DNA of 64,000 bases from Paenibacillus amylolyticus (GCF_001570725.1 NZ_BCNV01000001.1:3906001-3970000), one strand, 5' to 3'; numbered from the stretch's first letter, positions 22,693-32,948 are shown. Program-made: numbers and translations. The notes: a model not told the origin generated them from the letters alone.

Positions 22693-24741
22693 TCAGGACT
22701 TCGAATACATCACCGTTATAGATAAAGCATTCACAGTCACCTGTCCATCCTGTACGGTACGTATCACCTCGATGCCTGCTTGTCCTTTTTCTACAACCAA
22801 ATTCCATGTCCCTGTGGGAACAGAGACGGTACGGGGTTCTTTTGCAGCATTATAGATGACAACAATGCGTTCCCATGAATCGCTAACGGCCGCGCCTTCC
22901 AATTCATAGGCTAGTATACCATTACCTTTTTCTATTTGACGAACATGCTTCTCGATCTCTTCCCGTGTACGAAGTCGAAAAGCTGGATGCTCTCGCCGAA
23001 GACGGATCAGCCCACGATAATAGTCAAACACCGGCTTGAACTGTCGCTTTTGCTCCCAATGAATGGCATTGACTACGTCCCCACTCTGATGGCTGTTGGC
23101 ATCCCCATATTTGCTGCGAAGCAGCTCATCTCCAGCCGCGATCAGGGGGACACCCTGGGAGGTTAGCACGATACCATTGGCAAGCAGACAACGCCTAACC
23201 GTCTCATTCTCCAGAATGTGATCCGGATCAATCTGCAGGTAAGGCTTGGCCTTCTCTACAGCCTCTTCCACACTTTGGCATCCCCGGATACTTCCATCCT
23301 CATCATAGGTGAGGAAATTCAAGGTATCATGGAGTCCTTGTGTACGTGCGACTTTGTCCCACAGGTTCAGATTATCATGCACCGTTACATAGTTAATGGT
23401 CTCGGATGGACCATCCGCAAAATCATCGATTGCTCCCCGTACGCCTGTCCATAATTCACCTTCTTTCCCGTCCGCACCCGTTGCAAAACCTGTTCCCGTT
23501 CCATCGCTGTCTCCCTTGATCACACCGCGGAAATTATCGTTAAACACGGCGAAACCAGCTCCGCGCTGCGCTCCTTTTAGAGTCATATCATCCCCAAGCG
23601 GTGAATCCAGTGCACCCCATGGTTCACCATACAGCAATATGGATGGGGATACTTCTGCGTGTAACTCCGCTGCAAGCTTTTTCATCGTAGTGGTGTCGAT
23701 CAGGCCCATCAGGTCAAATCGAAAACCATCCACATGATACTCCTCTGCCCAGTATCGCACCGAATCGATAATGAACTTGCGTACCATGGCGCGTTCGGTA
23801 GCCACCTCATTGCCTGTACCTGAACCATTGCTATACGTCCCATCGGCATTTTGGCGATAGTAGTAACCTGGTACCAGTTTTTCAAACGAGCTGCCTGCCG
23901 TATCAAACGTATGATTATATACGACATCCATAATGACACCTATTCCCTTGTTATGAAGGGCAAGCACCATGGACTTGAACTCACGAATTCGTGTCTCCGG
24001 ATCATCCGCGCGTGAGGCATAGGAACCTTCCGGGACATTGTAATGAAGTGGATCATACCCCCAGTTATAGTTGGAGGCATCAGACGCATCACCATCCACC
24101 CTGGATTCATCCACCGTCGCAAAATCAAATACGGGTAGCAGATGCACATGGGTGATCCCGAGTTCAACCAAATGGTCAATCCCTAGTGTGTTGCCCTCCG
24201 AATCATGCAGACCTGTCTCGGTAAAAGCCAAGTATTTGCCTTTATTCGTTATGCCAGATGATGAGTGAATGGAGAAATCACGCACATGTAACTCGTATAA
24301 GACTGCATCTACAGGACTTATCAATTCCGGGCGAATATCCTCATTCCATCCAATCGGATGCGTCTGCTCTAGTTTTAAAATTACACCCATTTCTCCATTC
24401 ATAGTCACCGCTCGTGCGTATGGATCTACAGCAGTAGTTGAGTGTCCATCTTCGAAAGTAGGCTTGTACATGTAACGGTAGCTACTTAAATCGCCCTCCA
24501 GTTCGAGAATCCAGACGCCTTGTTCTTTCTTTTGCATGGGTAAGACCTGCTGTTTGCGTTGATTGGGCTCTTCCTCCGGGTTTCCACCTGTCAAAGGTGG
24601 GTACAGAAGTAGTTCCATCTGAACGGATAACGGTGACCAGACTTTGAAGCGACAGGCTTGTGCTTCTAATGTGACACCCAGATCTCTTCCTTCGTATGTA
24701 TCTTCTGAAATCAACAGTTCCTGCTTATCCTCTTCAATCAT
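22693..24741 (-). CDS. pulA: Type I pullulanase (short form)
   Basis: This 682-residue debranching enzyme has a CBM48-like domain (~15-105) and a GH13_14 barrel with YNWGYDP (~225-231), DVVYNHT (~272-278), GFRFDLM (nucleophile Asp343), YGEPW (Glu373) and TVHDN. The C-terminal beta domain ends at MYSKS, with no Big2 or CBM41 modules. It is clearly paralogous to the next downstream pullulanase, sharing long identical stretches around the active site, so a local duplication followed by domain gain or loss is likely. No signal peptide is present, suggesting action on imported maltodextrins or glycogen. GAGAGGGG precedes the ATG. Confidence 0.93.
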   Translation of the reverse strand: MIEEDKQELLISEDTYEGRDLGVTLEAQACRFKVWSPLSVQMELLLYPPLTGGNPEEEPNQRKQQVLPMQKKEQGVWILELEGDLSSYRYMYKPTFEDGHSTTAVDPYARAVTMNGEMGVILKLEQTHPIGWNEDIRPELISPVDAVLYELHVRDFSIHSSSGITNKGKYLAFTETGLHDSEGNTLGIDHLVELGITHVHLLPVFDFATVDESRVDGDASDASNYNWGYDPLHYNVPEGSYASRADDPETRIREFKSMVLALHNKGIGVIMDVVYNHTFDTAGSSFEKLVPGYYYRQNADGTYSNGSGTGNEVATERAMVRKFIIDSVRYWAEEYHVDGFRFDLMGLIDTTTMKKLAAELHAEVSPSILLYGEPWGALDSPLGDDMTLKGAQRGAGFAVFNDNFRGVIKGDSDGTGTGFATGADGKEGELWTGVRGAIDDFADGPSETINYVTVHDNLNLWDKVARTQGLHDTLNFLTYDEDGSIRGCQSVEEAVEKAKPYLQIDPDHILENETVRRCLLANGIVLTSQGVPLIAAGDELLRSKYGDANSHQSGDVVNAIHWEQKRQFKPVFDYYRGLIRLRREHPAFRLRTREEIEKHVRQIEKGNGILAYELEGAAVSDSWERIVVIYNAAKEPRTVSVPTGTWNLVVEKGQAGIEVIRTVQDGQVTVNALSITVMYSKS

Positions 24742-24912
24742 ATGTGTGGTTCCCCTCTCGTTGAGAAAATTAATGAATATGGATGGAACGAATGCTCCTT
24801 ACCCTTTATACCCGTTCTGCTGCCCAACCATAATCCAAATTACACAAAAGAAGACAAACGTCATGTAGATTCACATTACGCCTGCCTTCTCTAGGGGTAC
24901 AACAATGTCTAA

Positions 24913-27900
24913 TTAATGCGGTACTTGGGATTGGAAATCATTACGGCTGGATTGATCGGCGTGGTACAAAACCACGTCCCCGTCATGCATCGGCCAGCTT
25001 CTACCCTGACCATCTACCGGGCTGTTATCGAAACCCTCCATCTGCCATTGATTCATCAACGGAGCATAAATATATTGCAGGTGTGGTGCATTCGTATTGC
25101 CGCTGCGCAAAGTTTCGATATTGAAATTAACCACGATGTAACCGTCCCTCAGAAATACCATTGCCTTCTCATCCAACTGATTTTGTCTGGCGAGCGATTC
25201 GAGATCGGTTCCTTTGGGCACTGCATATACATCCGCTGGTAAGCTATATTCCCCATACCAGCGCTGAATCGCTGCATTTGCCCGATCCACATTAACACCA
25301 GATGGAATATCTGTTTTGGGGCCAATGAGTGTACGGATCTGTGAAGGAAGAATCATCCAGTCATAACGGCCTACCCACGTTTTCTGATGAGAGGTTTGAT
25401 CCACAAAACGAACCATATGTTCCGCCATTGTACCCTGATTGCGTTCCTCCTCTGACAGTTCATAAGTATACTGGTAGCGCGCTGTATCACCTAACTCCGT
25501 ACCGGGTACATTCCGCAACCGTGAGTTAAGGACAACAAAGCGTTTTTCTAAATCCTGTGCCGATCCGATACGAATGAGTCGTTCCTGTCCTCGATGATAG
25601 TATAAATCCACTTCTTGCCGGATGGCGCCATCTTTACTCACAAAAGAGAACGTCGGTGTAATTCGAATACCATCCTGTTTCCCAAACATATTGCCCTTGG
25701 TTTTCAGATCAAACTTAAAATGGTACCCCGTCTTCACCGCTGCATTTCGGAACCCCTGTACGGGATGACTGCCGGGACGAATAGGCAGTACATAGGGAGC
25801 AAGGTTACCTCGGGGATCTCCGTCAATACCGTTTCTTCCAGCCCAGTAGCTCACACCCGTCGGTTCCGGGCTGCCCATCCGCTTGCGGAACACATTCTCC
25901 CAGTTGTAATCTGAAATATCGGTGATGTGAAAATCATATAATCGTCCGATAACCTCTACAGCAACGGTATCTGCTGCCACATGATGGGTCAGATTTGTGT
26001 TCGCATCCTGTTGTTCCGTAAAGTTGGCAGGTGCATTTTCGGCGATATTACGGAACTCAATCTGGTAATTCCCTTCATCTACCCACACCGGGAGATAAAA
26101 AGGAGTGTCCAACTGATTTACCGGAATATCCACCCATGTCAGGGCCGGGATAAACTGACTTCTGGCACCGTTATAGACATCGAATGGGAAACGAACCTGT
26201 TTGATCCGAAAATATTTTGCATAATCACGGTTTCCATAACCAGGGTAACTTGCTGCATCCAAATGTTGACCTGAGGTGGGTATCCTTACTAGGAATGGGC
26301 GCTCTAGAATAAGTGCAGCCCTGGTCGGATCAGGCGTGGTCTTCTGGTTATGCGGCTGATCATCTGACACCCAGGCATAGTTCACAACCGGAGTATGTAC
26401 CGTCACCGAGTTGATACCCAGAATGGGAAACCTCTGATCCTGCCCTCCGTTAATATTGCCAGGCAGCAGCCCATACGTAATCTCACCCGTGGACGGCTGG
26501 TTAGCTTTGTTGATCAATGTATTCTTGATCGTCAGCCGGTTCTGGTACAGAACATCATCTCCAATCATGCCAGGCTGTGGGATCGTTCCAGGTCTTGGAG
26601 CTGTTTTCTCCACCGGAGCAGGGTCCATAATCGTCTCTCCATTAAAGGTTACCTTGTCATTATTGACAGTGTTCTCCCTAACCTCTGCTTCAGCCTTGGA
26701 TTGAAACAATGACGTTTCATTTGGCGTAGGCGGTTCAGTTGAACCCCCCGGAACCCCTTCGGTGCCAAGATCAATCTCTCGGCATGATGCAGGTTTCACA
26801 TGATTGGTAACCGCAGGATCCATAGCCGATTGCAAAGTCGGTGGAGTATATGCATTGGGCGTCAGGGTCACGGTATCACCACCATATCCACCTAGCGCAT
26901 AGTTAGATACCTTGGCCTCATTTAACTTGTATACCTCCAGGTTATCGATCTGCCAATAGCTATATGTCCGTGTTACTCGCATAGCCTTATCACCAGGAAC
27001 ATCAAGTTCTCTGGGCTCAGGAGGAGTTCCCGGATCCCCCTCACCACTAGAGGGTCTTCCCGGAATCGTCCAGGTTTTATGATAAACCTTCTTCACATTC
27101 ACGGTATAAGTCACCGTTCCGGTCATGTTGACCCAACGGTGCTGGAACAGATATCCCTTAGCCAACACATTGGCATAGAGATCTTCTGAAGTTGGAATAC
27201 CACGGGTGACATCAAACTTCTCAGCTCCCCGGTCATCTGCCTTCAGCACACCTCGAACAGACGGATCCATGACCGCTGCTTCAATAACCGTACCTCTACT
27301 AGGCGGGCTGATGGTTACAGGGCAAGCGTTCACAGGGTCGCCCCCCGGATCACTACCATTACCGCCTTCTCCATTATCTGTGCAGTCCTTCACCTCAAGC
27401 ACCTGAGTCCCTTGTTCATCCAGGTGCTGAGCAGAATCAAGAAAATGAGCTTTGATAGTGGTGCTACCCACGATCCCTTTCGTCGTGATTTTTCCATCTG
27501 CGCCGATCGTTGCCACAGCCGGATTCGAGCTCTGCCACGTCAATTTGGGATGAGCCGTCAGTTTATGAACAGAGCGATCCGGTTTGGTTAGAACGGCTTC
27601 TGCCTGGAGAGGTGTTGTATTCGCTTTGCAAGCATTCGGCAGATTCACCACGAGTCCTGGCTCAGACGTCACGGTAATGGTGGCTGTATCCGAGATAAGG
27701 TATGTACCATTGTTCCAGATTGCACGCACAGTGACCGTGCCTGGACTCTCGGCCTTTAACATCCCTGTTTTCAATTCAATGCTCGCAATCGTCTCGTCAG
27801 AAGAAAACCATTTAATCTCTGCTTCCCTGCGGGAAACGTCGATGCCCTCACCAAAGGCTGTCGCACCATAACCCTTCGTCTTCACCAAGGCCTCCATCTG

Positions 27901-28602
27901 CTGGGTTTGCCCTATGGTAAGGGTTGAATCTGGGGTTACATCGATTTCTTTTTCTTCGTGAATCTTACCTTCCCAGAAGATGCTAACAGGGGTGTGGTAC
28001 ACCATCTTATATTTGGGTTTATTGCCTGGCCTAGTCCCATAAGGTTCCCTTTCAAAGAACTCAAACCCCTTGCCTGTATATGTTCTAAGATCCGCATTTT
28101 TTTCACTTGTAACTCTTGGACTACCTATTCCTTCATAACTATTTACCTGCTGATATTTTACACCATCAGGGTCGTTCTTTAACTTAATATCAGTTACCAT
28201 TTCCTTATCAATTCCTATACCTCTATATGGCTTCCAACTTAGTGGCGGCCATCTACTCATATCAACATTATCAGGAATTTCTGTTTTTACAGGGTATGCA
28301 TCATAATCAGTTCCTCCGTTATCCACATCTTTGTGTGTGCCTTGATATTCTGCCCTAAATTCTCCTGAATCAAGTTGATACCAGTAAACTCCCGGTGTTC
28401 CTTGAGTTGGGTTTGCATCGACTGTTACCGCTGGCCCTTTCATGGATTTAGGACCATATTGTGCTTCTACGGCATTAGCTTTAGGAGTATCATATGTGCA
28501 GTAATAGAGTGGTATCATCATAAATATAATTACTAAGACTTTATATAAACTGTTTAAACAATATAATAGATAACGTTTAATATTAAATTTAAACACCACC
28601 AA
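24913..28602 (-). CDS. Large secreted Big2-type Ig-fold protein of unknown function
   Basis: The 1229-residue protein has an N-terminal hydrophobic segment (LYKVLVIIFMMIPLYYC) with a likely cut near ANAVEA. Two Big2-like modules follow at ~245-410, each with a WFSSDETIAS or WQSSNPAVATIGADG core, then a Gly/Asp/Pro-rich linker and ~800 residues not assigned to a family I can name with confidence. The start codon is uncertain: TTG 28602 or nearby GTG codons after GGTGG. It begins 5 bp after the SLH-protein stop and is surely co-transcribed with it. The first ~175 codons are AT-rich, unlike the rest of the gene and like the end of the SLH gene. A cell-surface structural or binding role is likely. 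Confidence 0.75.
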   Translation of the reverse strand: MVVFKFNIKRYLLYCLNSLYKVLVIIFMMIPLYYCTYDTPKANAVEAQYGPKSMKGPAVTVDANPTQGTPGVYWYQLDSGEFRAEYQGTHKDVDNGGTDYDAYPVKTEIPDNVDMSRWPPLSWKPYRGIGIDKEMVTDIKLKNDPDGVKYQQVNSYEGIGSPRVTSEKNADLRTYTGKGFEFFEREPYGTRPGNKPKYKMVYHTPVSIFWEGKIHEEKEIDVTPDSTLTIGQTQQMEALVKTKGYGATAFGEGIDVSRREAEIKWFSSDETIASIELKTGMLKAESPGTVTVRAIWNNGTYLISDTATITVTSEPGLVVNLPNACKANTTPLQAEAVLTKPDRSVHKLTAHPKLTWQSSNPAVATIGADGKITTKGIVGSTTIKAHFLDSAQHLDEQGTQVLEVKDCTDNGEGGNGSDPGGDPVNACPVTISPPSRGTVIEAAVMDPSVRGVLKADDRGAEKFDVTRGIPTSEDLYANVLAKGYLFQHRWVNMTGTVTYTVNVKKVYHKTWTIPGRPSSGEGDPGTPPEPRELDVPGDKAMRVTRTYSYWQIDNLEVYKLNEAKVSNYALGGYGGDTVTLTPNAYTPPTLQSAMDPAVTNHVKPASCREIDLGTEGVPGGSTEPPTPNETSLFQSKAEAEVRENTVNNDKVTFNGETIMDPAPVEKTAPRPGTIPQPGMIGDDVLYQNRLTIKNTLINKANQPSTGEITYGLLPGNINGGQDQRFPILGINSVTVHTPVVNYAWVSDDQPHNQKTTPDPTRAALILERPFLVRIPTSGQHLDAASYPGYGNRDYAKYFRIKQVRFPFDVYNGARSQFIPALTWVDIPVNQLDTPFYLPVWVDEGNYQIEFRNIAENAPANFTEQQDANTNLTHHVAADTVAVEVIGRLYDFHITDISDYNWENVFRKRMGSPEPTGVSYWAGRNGIDGDPRGNLAPYVLPIRPGSHPVQGFRNAAVKTGYHFKFDLKTKGNMFGKQDGIRITPTFSFVSKDGAIRQEVDLYYHRGQERLIRIGSAQDLEKRFVVLNSRLRNVPGTELGDTARYQYTYELSEEERNQGTMAEHMVRFVDQTSHQKTWVGRYDWMILPSQIRTLIGPKTDIPSGVNVDRANAAIQRWYGEYSLPADVYAVPKGTDLESLARQNQLDEKAMVFLRDGYIVVNFNIETLRSGNTNAPHLQYIYAPLMNQWQMEGFDNSPVDGQGRSWPMHDGDVVLYHADQSSRNDFQSQVPH

Positions 28603-29070
28603 AAGTTCTATTGATAGATTTGAACTTCTTTACCAGCATCATTCTTCAACATATATCCGCCTTTCACAGGATCCAGAGTATGTGATGACCAAAACTTAGT
28701 AGGCACTCCTTGCTTCAACATCGCATTTGAATCGTCTGGTAAAGTAATAAACCCTTTTTCTTTCAAATAGCTCACATTAAATAATCGTTGAATTGGAATA
28801 GCTATATTATCATTCGCTCTAGCAATAGTTAAAAGATTTGACTTATCAAGTTTTGAAGTAAACATTATCTCAGCGTAGGTAGAGAAGCGGCCTACTTGTG
28901 CCCTAGTCAAGTTGTTTGGATCTACAAATAACTTGGCGTACAGTCCCTTGGGCTTCCCCCCTCGAGTATCCACTACTATAAATCTATGGTACCTTACGAC
29001 CCCCACATTATTTTTCAACGTGTACTCTGTGTTAACTATATCTCCGAAGTTTCCCTTGATATATTTGTAA
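28081..29070. other. AT-rich composition block spanning a gene junction
   Basis: By eye the block is ~35-40% GC against ~50% on both sides. It covers the last ~155 codons of the SLH gene and the first ~175 codons of the Big2 gene, both kept in frame at the edges. This is the pattern left by replacement of a cassette by recombination. Confidence 0.55.
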
Positions 29071-29876
29071 TTTGTTATCGTCGTCAGATTCGTCCCCGTC
29101 GTGCCGACCTCTCTCATTTCATTCAGGTCACTATACTTCCCGGCATCCGTGCCCTCCACGTCCATATAACGCAGCAAAATGGCTGACACTTCTGCACGAG
29201 TGGTGGAATCCGCAGGTTTTAATGTGCCATCCTGAAATCCACCGACAATGCCTGTCCCACGAACAAGGGCAAGATACGGAATTTGTTCGGCACGAATGGT
29301 GCCCCGGTTCACTTCCGGTGTGGGAAGCAGCGTATTTTTTGTATCGTTAAAAGCATCCTGGAAGCTGGCTCCGGACTTGATCAGTCCATTGGCAATCCAT
29401 TTCATCATCTCGTATCGCGTCAGCTCCGCATTCGGATTGAACCCTTTGGCGTAATCGCCAGCGTTAATGAATCCTTGTCCGACAAGCTGGCTAACCGCTG
29501 CTTCAGACCAATGACCTTTGAGATCGGCAAAGGGATTCTGCCCCTCTACCTTCTCCAGTCCAGTCGCACGGGCAAGTATGGTCGCATATTCCCCACGCGT
29601 GATTTTGCCATTGGGACGAAATGTTCCATCTTGATAACCAGAGATCAAATTCTTTTCATAAGCTTTGGCAATCGTCGCTTGGGCCCAATGGCCTTTAATA
29701 TCCTTGAACTTGCTAAGGGCGGTGTCACTTGTTCCAGATGCAGCTATCGCTGTTGAGGTCAGATGTACGGGTCCAACGTTCAATAGAGTTCCTGCCAATA
29801 CAGCTGTCGTTAACAACCCTACGATCCACACATTCCGTTTTTTCTTCTTCTCATGTCCTTCGATCTGCTTCTTCAA
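28608..29876 (-). CDS. S-layer homology (SLH) domain surface protein
   Basis: A signal-anchor (VWIVGLLTTAVLAGTLLNVG, with a cut near AIAAS) is followed by three SLH modules: FKDIKGHWAQATIAKAYEKN, FADLKGHWSEAAVSQLVGQG, and a third ending GGFQDGTLKPADSTTRAEVSA. Together they bind pyruvylated secondary cell-wall polymer. The ~155-residue C-terminal region is unrecognised and AT-rich. AGGAG lies too close to GTG 29885, so TTG 29876 is taken as start. It forms a two-gene operon with the large Big2 protein (5-bp gap), suggesting that this protein anchors a surface complex. Confidence 0.88.
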   Translation of the reverse strand: MKKQIEGHEKKKKRNVWIVGLLTTAVLAGTLLNVGPVHLTSTAIAASGTSDTALSKFKDIKGHWAQATIAKAYEKNLISGYQDGTFRPNGKITRGEYATILARATGLEKVEGQNPFADLKGHWSEAAVSQLVGQGFINAGDYAKGFNPNAELTRYEMMKWIANGLIKSGASFQDAFNDTKNTLLPTPEVNRGTIRAEQIPYLALVRGTGIVGGFQDGTLKPADSTTRAEVSAILLRYMDVEGTDAGKYSDLNEMREVGTTGTNLTTITNYKYIKGNFGDIVNTEYTLKNNVGVVRYHRFIVVDTRGGKPKGLYAKLFVDPNNLTRAQVGRFSTYAEIMFTSKLDKSNLLTIARANDNIAIPIQRLFNVSYLKEKGFITLPDDSNAMLKQGVPTKFWSSHTLDPVKGGYMLKNDAGKEVQIYQ

Positions 29877-29898
29877 TCTACTCACGCTCCTATGTACC

Positions 29899-29926
29899 TT
29901 AGTATGGGGGTGCTTTGCTTAGTCAA
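29899..29926 (-). promoter_or_regulatory. Promoter of the SLH operon
   Basis: Minus-strand TTGACT (29921-29926), 16-bp spacer, TACTAA (29899-29904), ~25 bp upstream of the coding region. Confidence 0.5.
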
Positions 29927-30081
29927 CCTAGTTACTTCTCTTCACAACCAAAACCTAAATTTGCCATAATAATCAATATTCTACCATGTTGAACTAGGCT
30001 TTTGGTATTATTTTTCGTCCATCCCCATCACTTCAAGGCGTGCACCACTCCTTCCATAGACCTACTTCATTCGCTTAAAAA

Positions 30082-30118
30082 ACAAAAAAAGGCCATGAAT
30101 CCGCAGATTCATAGCCTT
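30082..30118 (-). terminator. Terminator of the pectin-uptake operon
   Basis: Stem AAGGCTATGAAT / ATTCATGGCCTT (one mismatch) followed by TTTTTTTGTTTTTT on the minus strand. Confidence 0.9.
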
Positions 30119-30224
30119 ATGCTTTAAGGGTGTGTGGTCTTTCTTATAATATTGGAAAATGAACTCACTCATAGAATAAACCATATCATTCCATTTGATC
30201 AACCCTTTTTTATTCCATTGAGCT

Positions 30225-31736
30225 TTATTTTCCGTTTAACTCCTTATAGGATGCTTCGAGTTCAGTGATCAATTGATCACCACCAGCTTTTCTCCAGCTC
30301 GCGATTTCCTGCTCCCAACCAGCATCATCGATTTTCCCCATAATGTACTTGGTCTGCGCATCCCAGATCATCTGATCCAGCTCCTGACCACGCTCAGTAT
30401 AGATCGCCGAAGACAAGGTGAGTGCCGGATTGGCTATGGCATACTGCTCATTCTCACGCGCCATCTTCGTTCCTTTCATGCCAATCGGAACATCGACTAG
30501 TTCAGGCACGTTATAGCCTTCTATGCTTAACAGATTATCCCGATATGGCTTCACTTCACGCTGATAAGCGTCAAAATCCTTGAGTTCGGTTTTCCCATCA
30601 GCAGTCTTGGTGTAGTGCACATCGAGCAACCCACGGAGCTGCAACGCGCTCAATTCCTCATCCATCAACTGATCCAGGAACGTGAGAACCTGCTTCAATT
30701 GTTCCTCATCCGTTACGGACGCCTTCGGGATCACCAGCATTCCATAGTTTCCTGGCTCCCCGGCGATTCGAATACCATCGGTTCCCTGGAATGGAGCCAC
30801 ATCAATCTCCCCATCCGGAGCATTAGGCGTAAGCCGTTGCTGAGAGGACTTTCCGTTCTGAGCCACACCATTCAGCTTCATGCCAACCAAGCCCGAATCC
30901 ATTTTTTTGTCCGCATCGGAAGGGTCAAGGGCAGGGAAGTCACTATTAATTAATCCCTCGCTGAACAGTCGCTTGAAGAGCTTCATCGTATCCACATATT
31001 CGGTGGTCAGGAACTCCGGAGTCAATTTCCCGGCATCGTCCACACCCCATTTGTTAACGCCGCCAATACTTACAGCGATCCGTGTCAGCGGGGAAGAGAC
31101 ACCCTCATTATACTTTTTGAAAAGCAGTGCACCGTACGTATCTTCCTTGCCATTCCCGTCAGGGTCATCCTTACGAATAGAGCGCATCACTTCATACCAG
31201 TCATCCAGCGTTTTGGGTATATCCAGCTTCAACGTATCAAACCAGTCCTTGCGATATACGATCGCAGTCCGGCCAATATCCCGGAAGTTCGGAATACCGT
31301 AGACCTTGCCTTCAATTTTAATATTGTTAAAATAAGCCTCGGATTGGGCAGACAGGTTTTTATAATCCTTCAAGTAAGGCCCCAGTTCCCAGAACAGTCC
31401 CGTTTTGGCGGCATTAAACGTTGTCGGCACATAATTCACACGCATAATGGTTGGCATCTCGCCTGAAGCAACCATAACGTTCACTTTATCATCAAAAGCA
31501 GACTGCGGAATCCACTGTACATTGACATCCGTATTCGTATATTCCTCAATCTTCTGTTCAATCCCGTTCTCCTTGGCCGGTATATCACCAACCTGCATTA
31601 AAGAGATGGAAATGGGAAGTTTACCTTCCCCTGCAGCAGGCGTTTTCTCTCCCCCGCAACCTGCAAGCAGCCCAGCGGACATTGCACCAATTACAACGAT
31701 TCCGCCTAAACGGGACATTGGACCTTTTGGACTCAT
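30225..31736 (-). CDS. ABC transporter solute-binding lipoprotein (second copy)
   Basis: The protein begins MSPKGPMSRLGG and has a lipobox LLAGCG, so it is a lipid-anchored extracellular sugar-binding protein of the LplA/YtcQ type, ~503 residues. The start ATG 31736 follows AAAGGAGAG. It closely parallels the binding protein at 32973 throughout (QVGDIPAKENGIEQKIEEYTN against QVGDVPSKGNEVQQKIEAYTN). It lies last in the operon, after the GH105 gene. Two binding proteins with one permease pair suggest that the importer handles two related ligands or that one copy is a spare (inference). Confidence 0.9.
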   Translation of the reverse strand: MSPKGPMSRLGGIVVIGAMSAGLLAGCGGEKTPAAGEGKLPISISLMQVGDIPAKENGIEQKIEEYTNTDVNVQWIPQSAFDDKVNVMVASGEMPTIMRVNYVPTTFNAAKTGLFWELGPYLKDYKNLSAQSEAYFNNIKIEGKVYGIPNFRDIGRTAIVYRKDWFDTLKLDIPKTLDDWYEVMRSIRKDDPDGNGKEDTYGALLFKKYNEGVSSPLTRIAVSIGGVNKWGVDDAGKLTPEFLTTEYVDTMKLFKRLFSEGLINSDFPALDPSDADKKMDSGLVGMKLNGVAQNGKSSQQRLTPNAPDGEIDVAPFQGTDGIRIAGEPGNYGMLVIPKASVTDEEQLKQVLTFLDQLMDEELSALQLRGLLDVHYTKTADGKTELKDFDAYQREVKPYRDNLLSIEGYNVPELVDVPIGMKGTKMARENEQYAIANPALTLSSAIYTERGQELDQMIWDAQTKYIMGKIDDAGWEQEIASWRKAGGDQLITELEASYKELNGK

Positions 31737-31844
31737 GAACCATCTCTCCTTTTGGATAGCCAAATTGTTCAGCGATCTTAACTCATTTCACTCAAACCAA
31801 GCATGTATGCGCTATCATAAATGATCTGAAGAAAAGAACCAGCA

Positions 31845-32948
31845 TTACGCCAGTTCAATCTCCACCCCTGCCAAAATGAACGGAGCGACCGATTTCGGAT
31901 CATTGATCCGAATGGATTCAGTCACATAATACTCGTATGACCCGTCACGATACGGGCTTCCTCCGAGACCTGCTCCGCCGTTACACTGCGTCAAGGACAG
32001 CACGCCTTCACGATCCGTTTGCAACAAATGCTGCAGCAGACCCTGATACCCTTTTTCAGCAACTGCTTTGAACTTGCCACTCAGATATCCTTTACGCACA
32101 CCCTTGGCCAATGCATAGACAAACATCGAGGTACCTGAAGCCTCGAGATAGTTCCGCTCACGTCCCGGTTGATCCAGCAGATGTGGCCATAGTCCGGTCT
32201 GTTGGTCCTGTACATGAACAAGTGCATTTGCTACCCGTTCCAAGATACCCACAATCTGTCCGCGCTGCGGATGATCTACCGGCAGGTAATCCAATGTATC
32301 CACAACCGCCATCACATACCAGCCCATCGCCCGGCTCCAGACATGTGGAGAACATCCCGTCTCCCCCGAACTCCAGCGCTGCTCTTTGCTCTCATCCCAA
32401 GCGTGGTACAAGAGACCGCTACGCGGATCACGTGTACGTTGCTCCACCAGCAAGAGCTGCAATGCAGCCTTGTCAAACCACTTCTCTTCCCCTGTCACTG
32501 CGCCATACTGAGTCAGATACGGAGTAGCCATGTACAATCCATCCAGCCACATCTGGAAAGGGTAAATCTTTTTGTGCCAGAATCCGCCTTCACTTGTATG
32601 TGGCTGTCCTTTGAGCTGAGTCATAAGCAACTCCGCAGCTTTGCGGTACTTATCTTCTCCCGTTTTTTCGTGCAACAGGAACAACGATTTCCCCTGGTTG
32701 ATCTGATCCAGATTATATTCCTCGATCGTATAGGAGCGAATCGACCCATCTTCCTGCACGAAATGATCCATCAGCTCACGGATGTAGTCAAAATACTTTT
32801 GCTCCCCCGTGTGCGTATACAGCTCCTCCAGCGCTTTCAGCAGACAGCCGTTCTCATAATGCCATTTGGGGTACAGCTCATGATTGCGATAACTTTCCAT
32901 GAACTGCTGTGCCATGCGCACGGATGTGAATTGCAATGTTTCCTTCAT
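31845..32948 (-). CDS. GH105 unsaturated rhamnogalacturonyl hydrolase (YteR-like)
   Basis: YteR-type enzymes remove the unsaturated galacturonyl residue from rhamnogalacturonan oligosaccharides made by lyases, acting in the cytosol. The 367-residue protein is an (alpha/alpha)6 barrel without a signal peptide. The motif YPFQMWLDGLYMATP carries the catalytic Asp, and SPHVWSRAMGWYVMAVVDTLDYLP and YLEASGTSMFVYALAKG are typical. GGAGG places the start at ATG 32948, 7 bases downstream; a TTG two codons earlier is less likely. It sits between two binding-protein genes of the same operon, which fits import then cleavage of pectin fragments. Confidence 0.9.
   Translation of the reverse strand: MKETLQFTSVRMAQQFMESYRNHELYPKWHYENGCLLKALEELYTHTGEQKYFDYIRELMDHFVQEDGSIRSYTIEEYNLDQINQGKSLFLLHEKTGEDKYRKAAELLMTQLKGQPHTSEGGFWHKKIYPFQMWLDGLYMATPYLTQYGAVTGEEKWFDKAALQLLLVEQRTRDPRSGLLYHAWDESKEQRWSSGETGCSPHVWSRAMGWYVMAVVDTLDYLPVDHPQRGQIVGILERVANALVHVQDQQTGLWPHLLDQPGRERNYLEASGTSMFVYALAKGVRKGYLSGKFKAVAEKGYQGLLQHLLQTDREGVLSLTQCNGGAGLGGSPYRDGSYEYYVTESIRINDPKSVAPFILAGVEIELA

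Noticed and set aside
19337..24741. The two pullulanase genes as one gene split by a frameshift
   Set aside because: Each has a complete catalytic domain with all GH13 motifs and its own start, so they are paralogs.
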